From Chloroflexota bacterium (GTDB lineage: Bacteria > Chloroflexota > UBA11872 > VXNJ01), in contig JAPOWW010000010.1 in assembly GCA_026707405.1 (NCBI GenBank), positions 51,150-115,149 on the forward strand: 64,000 bases of DNA, in the 5' to 3' direction. Of the stretch, positions 1 to 8,101 are shown one piece after another; the stretch's first letter is position 1; the number at the start of each line of letters is the position of its first letter. The notes under the pieces are model-generated. The model was given only the letters and a program-made list of their open reading frames with translations. It ran no database searches and was not told the DNA's origin. Position numbers and translations under genes: made by a program.

Positions 1-2050
1 CCGGCCATCCATCAGCATCGAGGTCGGTAAACGCCGAGGCGAACGAGAATACTCCCGTGGGCGAAGGTCCCGTCCAGGGGCCGGAAGAGCCAACCCCCTC
101 CCCGCTCGTGCCTCCCACGACCTGCGATTGCACATCGTCCATTACCACTCCGGCCTCGACCGTCACGTCTTCGAAATGCCCCGGAGCCGCCGCCCCGCGG
201 TTGCGCAGCAGCCGCGCGTGCGCGAGCGCGCCCTCCGCAAGCAGCGACTCCGATCCCCACTCCGTCACGTGCATGTCCAGCCAGCCGTCCAGGTCGTAAT
301 CGCCGACCCCCACGCTGTAGCCGATATGCACCTCGGAAGTGGATATCGACGCGCCGCGCTCGACCGCCTCCTCGGTAAACCGGCCCGAACCGTCGTTGAT
401 GAAAAGGTAGAACCGCGTATCTGCAATCGTCGTCACGTAGAGGTCCATGTCCCGGTCGTTGTCCACGTCGATCCAGGCCGCTCCATTAGAGCGAAGGTCG
501 AACCGGTCCAGTCCTGCCCAGGCCGTACGGTCCTCGAACCGTCCCGCGCCTGTATTGCGGAAGAGGATGTCCGGCCCATCGAGCCGCGTCACGAATAGAT
601 CGACCAGTCCGTCGTTGTCATAGTCCGCCGCCGCCGCCCCTCCGCTCATCCTCTCCGGCAGACAGTATTGCTGTGGCAGATAACCGTCGGGCCCCTGATC
701 GAGCAGGCATTCGCCCCTGGGGCGGAAGATGAATTGGTCGTAAATCAGCCCCGCCTCTTCGGTCACGTCGGTGAAGATCACGGGGCCCGAAGGCACGGCG
801 GGAGCTTCGACGGATCTCGCCGGGTCCGAGCCGGATTTGAGCCCCGCCAGCACCGGACCGGTCACGACGCTGCTCATTAGCAGAACGCCCAGACCTCCAA
901 CCACTCCAAACCCCCATGTCGCCGCACCCAATGCCACGACCGCCCGCTTGGGTATCGCCTTCGCAAGACCCCAAAACGTAAAAGGACCGGCCGCGGCCGC
1001 GGTGAACAATAGAGTCGCCGCCGGGCCCGAACCCATCCCTGCCAGCAACAGAGCCGCCACGAGCGGGATTTCGAACATGAGCGGAACGTTTATGAGGATG
1101 CCGATGGTCGCCGCCACGGCCACCCCCTGAATGTTGTCGCCGAGCATCGAAGGCACGATCCCGGGATTGACCCATTGCAAGACGAGACCGGTGACAAACG
1201 CCGCCGCCACCATAAGCGGCCCCAGGCGAACCGCGTAGCGGGCGCTTATAGCCGCCCAGTCGCCTAGACCCTCTCTCAGTGCTTGCTGCCAGGTCGAATC
1301 GTCCGGAGCTGGCTGTTCCAGTCGCGCGTCACGCTCCAGCCGCGCCTTCGCCCGCCTTCCAATTGCCATGGCCACGAGCGGACCGACCAGCAGCCCGGCC
1401 GCAATCCCCAGCACTATCCTCGATCCCGTCAAGAGCGGAGTGAAGACTATTGCGGTCATTACTAGCGCCGGCAGATTCAGGGTCGACGATCCTTGAAGGA
1501 TGCCCAGCGATGCCTCTATCCCTGCGCCCCTCCTTCGGAAGGCCGAGCTTATGGGCACGATGCACGCCGAGCAGAGCGTCATCGGCGTTCCAATCGCCAG
1601 ACCGGTAAGCGCTCCCCTGAACCCTTTTCTGGAGATTCCGGGTGTGGCCGACCGGGGGAACAAAAACGCCTCCGTGATCCCCGCGGCCAGAATGGCGAAG
1701 ATCATTCCCGCCGCCACCAATTCCAGGTAGGTCAGCGAAAACTTCCACCAGCCCGAAATGAACGATTCGTTCGGTTTGCTTTCGAGGCAGAAACCCTGGA
1801 AGCATCGCGTGGTTTCCGCCGTGGCCGCGACCATGTCCTCTTCGACGATATCCAGCTTCGGAACCCGATTGAATGTCAGGAATAGCCCGAGCATGACCGC
1901 GAAGATGGCCAGCCCGAGGATTCGCTTCTTGTTGAATGCCAGCGCCAGGCCGCGCGGCGCGCGCAATGAGCCGTTCCTAAAGTCGGTTACCGCTCCAAGT
2001 CGATTGTTGAAAATTCGAACCAACTCCTCGAACGGATCAATCGCCGCCAA
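1..2050 (-). CDS. ArsP-type permease fused to VCBS/ASPIC repeats (C-terminus cut by window edge)
   Basis: The frame is open from a TTG at 2050, which directly follows an in-frame TGA, to base 1, giving about 683 codons; the true end is outside. One TM helix ('LAIFAVMLGLFLTF') is followed by a Cys-rich loop ('CFQGFC') and an integral membrane domain to about residue 400. That domain carries 'TPMTLCSACIVPISSAFRRRG', which resembles the CSC-x3-P signature of the ArsP_1/UPF0718 permease family (PF03773). From about residue 425 it continues with 'FTDVTEEAGL', 'ERMSGGAAAADYDNDG' and FG-GAP/VCBS repeats of the CRTAC1/ASPIC type with Asp-rich calcium-type loops. It is a close paralogue of the complete gene at 41758-44682, so an ASPIC/UnbV end is expected. 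It lies 42 bp after the Gfo/Idh gene. The substrate is unknown. The start is uncertain because no strong Shine-Dalgarno is visible. Confidence 0.82.
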   Translation of the reverse strand, partial: MAAIDPFEELVRIFNNRLGAVTDFRNGSLRAPRGLALAFNKKRILGLAIFAVMLGLFLTFNRVPKLDIVEEDMVAATAETTRCFQGFCLESKPNESFISGWWKFSLTYLELVAAGMIFAILAAGITEAFLFPRSATPGISRKGFRGALTGLAIGTPMTLCSACIVPISSAFRRRGAGIEASLGILQGSSTLNLPALVMTAIVFTPLLTGSRIVLGIAAGLLVGPLVAMAIGRRAKARLERDARLEQPAPDDSTWQQALREGLGDWAAISARYAVRLGPLMVAAAFVTGLVLQWVNPGIVPSMLGDNIQGVAVAATIGILINVPLMFEIPLVAALLLAGMGSGPAATLLFTAAAAGPFTFWGLAKAIPKRAVVALGAATWGFGVVGGLGVLLMSSVVTGPVLAGLKSGSDPARSVEAPAVPSGPVIFTDVTEEAGLIYDQFIFRPRGECLLDQGPDGYLPQQYCLPERMSGGAAAADYDNDGLVDLFVTRLDGPDILFRNTGAGRFEDRTAWAGLDRFDLRSNGAAWIDVDNDRDMDLYVTTIADTRFYLFINDGSGRFTEEAVERGASISTSEVHIGYSVGVGDYDLDGWLDMHVTEWGSESLLAEGALAHARLLRNRGAAAPGHFEDVTVEAGVVMDDVQSQVVGGTSGEGVGSSGPWTGPSPTGVFSFASAFTDLDADGWP

Positions 2051-2092
2051 TCATCGCGAGCAGCATGACTCCCAGGGCCTTGCGCCGCCCGG

Positions 2093-3148
2093 CTATTCCC
2101 CGTCAACCAGCTCGGGCGACCCGCTCCTGACGGACTCCTCTACGGCCTCCATCACTGCCACGACGCGCCTGCTGTCGCGGCTCGTCACCGGCTCCGGGCC
2201 GTCGCCGGCCAAGTGTGATGCCAGATCAGAATAGTACTTGCCCCAGGCGGAATCTGAATACTTGACGACTCGCTCCCCCACTTGCCCATCTTCCAGCTTC
2301 CGAACCATGAAAGACCCCGGAGCTTCCGCTGTCACGGGAAAAGGATAGAGGTAGTTGGCCGTCGCATTCTTACCGGTGTCGATAATCGTCCCCTCGGTGC
2401 CCGAGATTTGCCACAGAGGCTGTCCGGTGAGGGACATGCGGGAGATAGTCACGTCGGCCAGTGCTCCGGAATCAAAGCGCAGCCATGCGCGCGTGTGCAG
2501 CTCGTTCAGATCGCGTTCCTGCGCGGGGACTGCCACGCCCACGACGTTTAGCACGCGCTGTCCCGCGAGCAGCCGCAAGACCCAGTCGAACGCGTGCGCG
2601 CCCAGCGAGTTGTAAAGCAGTCCCCCCGATCTGGACTTCACGTTCCGCCAGTGGTTTTCGTGCAATCCTCTGCTCTCGGACACGAGCCGAACGTCTCTCA
2701 AATCGCCGATTTCCCCTAACCTCACGATCTCCTCGATAGCCAGGAAGTTCCCGTCACGTCGGCGGTTGAAAAAAGTGGTTACGGTTCCCCCGCGCGTATC
2801 GGCGGTCTCGAAAAGTGTGTCGGCTTGCTCGACCGTAAAGCACATCGGTTTCTCGACCACGACGTGCTTCCCCGCTTCGAGAGCCGCGAGCGCCAGCGGA
2901 AAATGCAGATGATGCGGCGTCAGAATCGATACGAGGTCGATGTCCCCGTCGTCCAATAGATCGTCCGGAGTCTTGTAAGTCTCGACCCCCGGGAAATCGC
3001 TGCGGGCTTTGGATCGAGCTTCGGGATTGATATCGCAAACCGCCGCCAGCTTCATCCCGTCCGTGGAGTTGATGTACGTGCCGTGACGGCGGCCGTGCTG
3101 CTCCCATCCAAGGCTGTAGCCGATCAATCCGCAACGGATATCGCTCAT
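2093..3148 (-). CDS. Gfo/Idh/MocA family oxidoreductase
   Basis: Predicted NAD(P)-dependent sugar, inositol or sugar-acid dehydrogenase of 351 aa, the usual length. The N-terminal Rossmann part begins 'MSDIRCGLIGYSLGWEQHG', with a slightly atypical glycine motif. 'HVVVEKPM' holds the conserved EKP lysine, and 'GGLLYNSLGAHAFDW' matches the catalytic-domain GG..G.H..D pattern. I chose ATG 3148; an upstream in-frame start at 3169 adds only seven basic residues. It is the fourth gene of a run of binding protein, permease, permease and oxidoreductase, so it probably oxidises the sugar imported by its neighbours. The exact substrate cannot be read from the sequence. Confidence 0.9.
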   Translation of the reverse strand: MSDIRCGLIGYSLGWEQHGRRHGTYINSTDGMKLAAVCDINPEARSKARSDFPGVETYKTPDDLLDDGDIDLVSILTPHHLHFPLALAALEAGKHVVVEKPMCFTVEQADTLFETADTRGGTVTTFFNRRRDGNFLAIEEIVRLGEIGDLRDVRLVSESRGLHENHWRNVKSRSGGLLYNSLGAHAFDWVLRLLAGQRVLNVVGVAVPAQERDLNELHTRAWLRFDSGALADVTISRMSLTGQPLWQISGTEGTIIDTGKNATANYLYPFPVTAEAPGSFMVRKLEDGQVGERVVKYSDSAWGKYYSDLASHLAGDGPEPVTSRDSRRVVAVMEAVEESVRSGSPELVDGE

Positions 3149-3231
3149 GGACTTACGGTGCCGGTTCACGACTACGAATCATTCGGCGGCTCCGAGGCAA
3201 GCTGGCAGGCCCCCGTCAACCCTCGGCTGGT

Positions 3232-4167
3232 CTAACCCTTCAATCCGGTTAGCTGAATCCCGCCTACGATTTGCCGCTGCAATATCAGGAAGACCACGAC
3301 CAGCGGCGCGGTGCCGACGACCGACGCGGCGAACGTGCCGGTCCAGTTGTCGTACTGCAGGTCCTTGTACATGCTCAGCCCAACCGTGATCGGGAACAGG
3401 TCCCAGTTGTCCAGCACGATCAGCGGCCAGATGAAGCTGCTCCACTCGGAGACGATTATGAAAATGCCGAGCGCCACCAGCGCCGGCCGCGCAAGCGGCA
3501 ATGAGATCGTCCAGAAGACCCGGAACCACCCCGCCCCGTCTATCAGCGCCGCCTCTTCAAGCTCCGCCGATTGGTTGAGGAAGAACTGGCGCAGCATGAA
3601 TATCCCGAACCCGCTCGCAAAGCTCGGCAGCACCACGCCCAGCATATTGCCGAGCGCGCCGTAAGTCGGACCCGCAAGCCCCATCCAGTGCACGATCAAA
3701 TACACCGGAATCAGCATCACCGAAAACGGCAGCATCATCGTCGCCAGCACCATGATGAACATGAAGTCCCGTCCGGGAAAACGCAGCCGTGCGAACGCGA
3801 ACGCCGCGAACGCGTTTATGAATAGTTGAATGAGCAGAGTCGCCGCAGCGTAGACGGCGCTATTGCGAACGTAGAACCCCATCCGCCCGCGATACGGGTC
3901 CACGGCTTCCTGGAAATTCTCGGTAACCCACTCCTGCGGCCAAGGTTGATAGATGTTCAGGAGAAACTCGCTCTCCGTCTTGAACGATGCCGAGAGAGTG
4001 AAGAAATACGGCAGCAGCATCGTCACGGCGAGAAGGGAGAGAAGCGCAAATATGACGCCCTTCCCAAAGCGAACGAACCATACAGTCCGGGTTCTTCGAA
4101 TGGTCCGCGACGACAGCGACGGATCCGCTAGTAGTCCCTCTGGCGTTAACTTGGCTTGCGCTTCCAA
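3232..4167 (-). CDS. Carbohydrate ABC transporter permease (MalG/UgpE type)
   Basis: Inner-membrane permease of 311 aa with about six TM helices and the EAA loop 'EEAALIDGAGWFRVFWTISLPL', which contacts the ATPase in this family. It ends in the 'GGIQLTGLKG' typical of MalG-type subunits. The 9-bp gap from the preceding permease supports one transcript. The listed start is TTG at 4167 with no good Shine-Dalgarno; no better start is visible before the first helix. No ATP-binding gene is present in this locus. Confidence 0.9.
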   Translation of the reverse strand: MEAQAKLTPEGLLADPSLSSRTIRRTRTVWFVRFGKGVIFALLSLLAVTMLLPYFFTLSASFKTESEFLLNIYQPWPQEWVTENFQEAVDPYRGRMGFYVRNSAVYAAATLLIQLFINAFAAFAFARLRFPGRDFMFIMVLATMMLPFSVMLIPVYLIVHWMGLAGPTYGALGNMLGVVLPSFASGFGIFMLRQFFLNQSAELEEAALIDGAGWFRVFWTISLPLARPALVALGIFIIVSEWSSFIWPLIVLDNWDLFPITVGLSMYKDLQYDNWTGTFAASVVGTAPLVVVFLILQRQIVGGIQLTGLKG

Positions 4168-4176
4168 GGTGATTGC

Positions 4177-5106
4177 CTAATAAAGCTGACGCGAGCGATA
4201 CAGCTTCAACTGAAAGACCGTGAAGATGAAGATCACCGCAAACAGGAACCAAGAGATAGCCGCCGCCCTGCCCATCCTGAAATTCTCGAACGCTACCTGA
4301 TAGATCACCTGCTGGACCGACTCCGTAGCCCGGTTCGGCCCCCCTCGCGTGAGCACGAACATCTGCGTGAACACCTGCCACGAGCCGATCGTGAGTATCA
4401 CCCACACGAATGCAACGGAGTTGCGCATTAGGGGTAGCGTCACGTTCCAGAACTGCTGCCATGAGTTCGCGCCGTCAACCTTCGCCGCGTCGTAGTACAC
4501 GGGCGGAATATCCTCGCGGCCCGCGATGAAGATGATCATGAAATATCCGACCGCCGCCCAGATCGTCATGAAGATCACCGCCGGCATCGCCCATCCCATG
4601 CTGTTCAGCCAGTTCGGCGGCGAGATGCTCAGGAGTTCAAGAATTTGGCTGAAGGGGCCATTCGGCGAATATATCCACAGCCAGATCAGCGCAACCACGA
4701 CCATCGGCGTAATCGTCGGTATGAAATAGACGGTCCTGAAGAATCCCCTGCCTCTCGGCGCCCAGTGCGCCCAAAGCGCCAGGCATAGCGAAAAGACGGT
4801 GATTATCGGGACCGCCACGAACGTGAAGTAGGCGGTGTTCTTGAAGGCGTTCCACAACGTCTTGTTATCGATTGCGTGCAGGTAGTGGTCGAAACCGACG
4901 AATGGTTTATCGGGGTTGATGATGTCCCACCTGTGGAACGACACGTACAGCGAGAAAACCATCGCAATGTACGCGAAAATGAGAATGATTGTCATCGCTG
5001 GCGCTATGAACACATAGCCGTGCCAGCTCCTCTGCATGCGCTTGAGGAAGCGCGCAAAGAGGCCGGGACCTTGGGTTAAACCCCGCATCGCCCCGACCCC
5101 TTGCAT
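4177..5106 (-). CDS. Carbohydrate ABC transporter permease (MalF/UgpA type)
   Basis: 309-aa permease with a hydrophobic N-terminal helix ('YVFIAPAMTIILIFAYIAMVF') and about six TM segments. The EAA motif is 'YYDAAKVDGANSWQQFWNVTLPL'. ATG 5106 has AAGGAG nine bases upstream. It pairs with the MalG-type permease nine bases downstream and with the binding protein 54 bp upstream to form the membrane channel of a family-1 sugar importer. Confidence 0.9.
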   Translation of the reverse strand: MQGVGAMRGLTQGPGLFARFLKRMQRSWHGYVFIAPAMTIILIFAYIAMVFSLYVSFHRWDIINPDKPFVGFDHYLHAIDNKTLWNAFKNTAYFTFVAVPIITVFSLCLALWAHWAPRGRGFFRTVYFIPTITPMVVVALIWLWIYSPNGPFSQILELLSISPPNWLNSMGWAMPAVIFMTIWAAVGYFMIIFIAGREDIPPVYYDAAKVDGANSWQQFWNVTLPLMRNSVAFVWVILTIGSWQVFTQMFVLTRGGPNRATESVQQVIYQVAFENFRMGRAAAISWFLFAVIFIFTVFQLKLYRSRQLY

Positions 5107-5160
5107 CGCTATCGCTCCTTGCTCAGAGGTGTCGGACTCACCGACGCTCCTTTACAGACT

Positions 5161-6657
5161 CTACGGCACGTCCTCGAGACATTCGATCGACGCGTCGAAT
5201 ATCTCGGCTACCGCCTCGTCCGGCGTCTTGTCGCCCAGCATCACGGCCTGACCGAGCGGCCGGATCACCTGTGACAGGCATCCGCGCCTGATGTACGGCC
5301 ACGGGCCAGCGTTGTCCATCGGCCTCAGACCTTCGTAGAAGGACCCCCACTGCGGCTGCGCCCGCTTCAGGAACGCCCAACCTTCCGTGTCGTAGAAGTC
5401 TTTTCTGGCGGACGGAATGTTGTTGATTCGAACACGACCGATCGCCGCGTCGAGGCTGCCGTACCAGGCCGCGAACTCGAATCCGAGATCGTTGTCGCCC
5501 TTCGTCGGCACCGTCATCATATTTGTCCAGGTGACGCCCTGCCGGTCCGTCCAGTTCGGGTACCTCGGCATCTGCACCATCTCGAACGGCAGGTCCGGCT
5601 GCTGCTGGTTGATTTCGCCGATGTTACCGCTACCCATGTACAGAGCCGACGCCTCGCCGCGGAAGAAGTCCGGGCGGTCCGTCCGGTCGGGAGTGATCGG
5701 CTTCGACACGTTGTGCACGTGCAGCATGTCGTACTCGTACTGCAACACCTCGGCGCCGCGCTCAGGCAGGTCCGGGTGCAGCGCCTTGCCCTCGTCGATG
5801 TAGAGGTTCGGAACGCCGTTCGCGTACGAGTTCGCCGCCCAGCTCTCCTCCGACTGGTTGATCGCTACCCAGCCTGATCGAGTTACCTTGTCGCCGTCCC
5901 GCTCCGTCAGCCGTAGCGCGGCGTCCACCCACATCTCGGAGGTCCACTGTTGGACTTCCTGGGGATCGGAAGCGAGTCCGGCCGCGTCGAAGTGCTCGGT
6001 GTTGTACGCGCGCGCCGTGAACTCCGGCCCCTCGCCCGGTATCCCGAACACCTGCCCTTTGTACTGGTTGAAGAACGTGGACCCTTCGAAGTAGTTGTCC
6101 ATCGCGTACTCGGGCTGGACCTTGATGTAGTCGTTCATCGAGATCAGGGCATTCTTGTCATAGAGGTCTCTCGCGAACGCCACCGACGCGTGCAGCGCGT
6201 CCGGGGCCTCGCCGCCTGCCAGGCTCGCTATCGTTTTCGTCACCAGGTCGCCAAACGGCAGGAATTGCACCTCCGCTTTGATCCCAGGATTGTTCTTTTC
6301 GAAGTCCGTACGCAAGAATTCGTCCCATGCGCCGAATGCCAGACGCAAAGTCGGCGCCCACCACGACCAGTACGTCACCGTGCCGCTCCGGCGCATCGCC
6401 GGCGCCTCGGTCACGACCTTCTCGACGACGACCTGCTTCTCGACGATCTGCGTCACGACCTTCTCTTCGACGACCGCCTTCTCGACGATCTGCGTCACGA
6501 CCTTCTCGACCGGCACTTCCTTGACGATCTCGACGACCTGCGTCTCGCCGCAGCCCGCCAGCGCCGCCGCCGCGACCGCGCTCCCGCCGCCGAGCAGACC
6601 AGCCTTAAGCAGCCGTCTGCGGTCTAGGATGCCACCCTTCTTTGCGTCTCGTTCCAC
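5161..6657 (-). CDS. Extracellular sugar-binding lipoprotein of ABC transporter
   Basis: 498-aa family-1 solute-binding protein. The N-terminus has a twin-arginine-like 'DRRRLLKAG', a hydrophobic stretch and the lipobox 'LAGC' (Cys36), so it is probably exported, lipidated and surface-anchored. Residues 41-85 are a Val/Glu/Lys stalk of repeated 'VVEKVVTQIVEK'-like units; this stalk is the Chloroflexota-like hallmark. The binding domain follows from about residue 90 ('TVTYWSWWAPT'). The start is GTG 6657 with GGGAG seven bases upstream. A good sigma-70-type promoter lies about 70 bp upstream (6729-6757). It heads the operon down to the Gfo/Idh gene. Confidence 0.92.
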   Translation of the reverse strand: MERDAKKGGILDRRRLLKAGLLGGGSAVAAAALAGCGETQVVEIVKEVPVEKVVTQIVEKAVVEEKVVTQIVEKQVVVEKVVTEAPAMRRSGTVTYWSWWAPTLRLAFGAWDEFLRTDFEKNNPGIKAEVQFLPFGDLVTKTIASLAGGEAPDALHASVAFARDLYDKNALISMNDYIKVQPEYAMDNYFEGSTFFNQYKGQVFGIPGEGPEFTARAYNTEHFDAAGLASDPQEVQQWTSEMWVDAALRLTERDGDKVTRSGWVAINQSEESWAANSYANGVPNLYIDEGKALHPDLPERGAEVLQYEYDMLHVHNVSKPITPDRTDRPDFFRGEASALYMGSGNIGEINQQQPDLPFEMVQMPRYPNWTDRQGVTWTNMMTVPTKGDNDLGFEFAAWYGSLDAAIGRVRINNIPSARKDFYDTEGWAFLKRAQPQWGSFYEGLRPMDNAGPWPYIRRGCLSQVIRPLGQAVMLGDKTPDEAVAEIFDASIECLEDVP

Positions 6658-6728
6658 TGCTCTTCTCCCAAGCTAAGCGCGTTCCGGTGAAGCTCCTCCA
6701 CTGCCGGGCACACTATTACTCACTCGGC

Positions 6729-6757
6729 ATAGTAGAGGCGTGAATGTACCGCGTCAA
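6729..6757 (-). promoter_or_regulatory. Sigma-70-like promoter for the sugar ABC operon
   Basis: On the minus strand TTGACG is followed by 17 bases and then TACTAT, matching five of six consensus bases at -35 and four or five at -10. It lies about 70 bp upstream of the GTG of the binding protein. This is a pattern match only. Confidence 0.5.
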
Positions 6758-6886
6758 GGTAAAGTCGGCCCTATCGAGATCGTCTACGCGACTAGTCTCA
6801 ATAGAAGGATCGACTTGGAAAAGCTGTGGTAGTCCATCGGCGGTAAATGCGTGCCGCCTGCAAAACGCAAGCTACGGAGGGCGTCT

Positions 6887-7906
6887 ATGAGCGATCAGAA
6901 GATCAAGCTGGGAGTCGTCGGAGCCGGCCGTCACGGCCGCGACATGGGCCGTGCCGCCAGGGAAAGCGGCAGGTTCGACTTGGTCGTTTGCTGCGACCTC
7001 GTCCCGGAGCTTGCCTCACAAGCCAAGGATTGGGTCGGCTACCGGCACAGCGTTACCAGTATGGAGAAGATGCTCGAGTTCGATATCGACGCCGTGCTGG
7101 TCGCGACCAGCCACGACGCCCTTGCGGAAACGGCGTCGCACGCTGCCCGCGCCGGAAAGCACGTCTACGTTGAAAAGCCGCTCGCCCTGACGGCCGAACA
7201 AGCCGCCGGCGTGGTGGCCGCGGCCAGCGATTGCGGCGTCAACCTCATGGTCGGTTACTGTCTTCGCTATCTGCCCTCTCGCGTCGAGATGAAACATCAA
7301 ATCGACTCCGGCGCCGTGGGTGAAATGGTCGGCATCGCGTCCGGCAAAGCCGGGAGCCGGTACCTCACGGGGCCGCTCGCCGATCCGAACCGAGGCGGCG
7401 GCGCGCTCCTCTTCGTCGGATCGCACCAGATCGACCAGATTCTATGGCTCACCGGAGAGACTCCGGAGACCGTCGCCGGCAAGGTCACCTACGTCCCCGA
7501 GAACGGCACCGACGACACGTCGTGGTTCACGCTCGAGTTTCCCAGCGGCCTCGTCGCCCAGGCGTTTTGTGGTCAGAATTCCGGCACCGTAATCGACTAC
7601 GTGGACGTAATGGGTACGCTCGGCAAAATCCGAGCCGACTACCCGACGAACGAAGTCTGGATTCAGAGCCAGGTCAACCCCGCATACAAAGACAGAACTT
7701 ACATCGTCAAATCTCCGCCAATCCTGCCGGAAAACTGGCCCACCCCGATGAGCAACATGTACGTCGAAGAGATCGTCGAGTTCGCCGACTCGATTGCCGA
7801 AGGACGCGTCCCGGCCATTCCCGGAGAAGCCGCCGTTAACGTTCTGCGCGTTATCGACGCGATAAAGCAATCCTCCGACCTCGAAGGTGAAAAGATCGAG
7901 CTATAG
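6887..7906 (+). CDS. Gfo/Idh/MocA family oxidoreductase
   Basis: 339-aa NAD(P)-dependent dehydrogenase. It begins 'MSDQKIKLGVVGAGRHGRDM' with a canonical GxGxxG, has the EKP lysine in 'HVYVEKPLAL', and the C-terminal-domain motif 'GGGALLFVGSHQIDQIL'. ATG 6887 has GGAGG six or seven bases upstream; an in-frame ATG at 6851 lacks this and is disfavoured. It is divergent from the sugar ABC operon and shares its upstream region, so the two may be co-regulated. It is only distantly similar to the Gfo/Idh enzyme at 2093-3148, so the two probably catalyse different steps. Confidence 0.9.
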   Translation: MSDQKIKLGVVGAGRHGRDMGRAARESGRFDLVVCCDLVPELASQAKDWVGYRHSVTSMEKMLEFDIDAVLVATSHDALAETASHAARAGKHVYVEKPLALTAEQAAGVVAAASDCGVNLMVGYCLRYLPSRVEMKHQIDSGAVGEMVGIASGKAGSRYLTGPLADPNRGGGALLFVGSHQIDQILWLTGETPETVAGKVTYVPENGTDDTSWFTLEFPSGLVAQAFCGQNSGTVIDYVDVMGTLGKIRADYPTNEVWIQSQVNPAYKDRTYIVKSPPILPENWPTPMSNMYVEEIVEFADSIAEGRVPAIPGEAAVNVLRVIDAIKQSSDLEGEKIEL

Positions 7907-8101
7907 CAGGAGCCGACGCCCGAGCGAATTAGCCGGCGCAATCCCGCCGCTTGCAGTCTTAATCTCTGAGAGGCACATCGCTCCGCGAGCGGCCGATGCC
8001 TGGCTGGGACAAGACGGGATTGGCAAAGCGCGACGCTGTAGTATTTCTCATCGTTCGGTGAGTGAAGTCGTGAAGTGCGGGCAGCGGGAGGTTTCTTCTG
8101 C

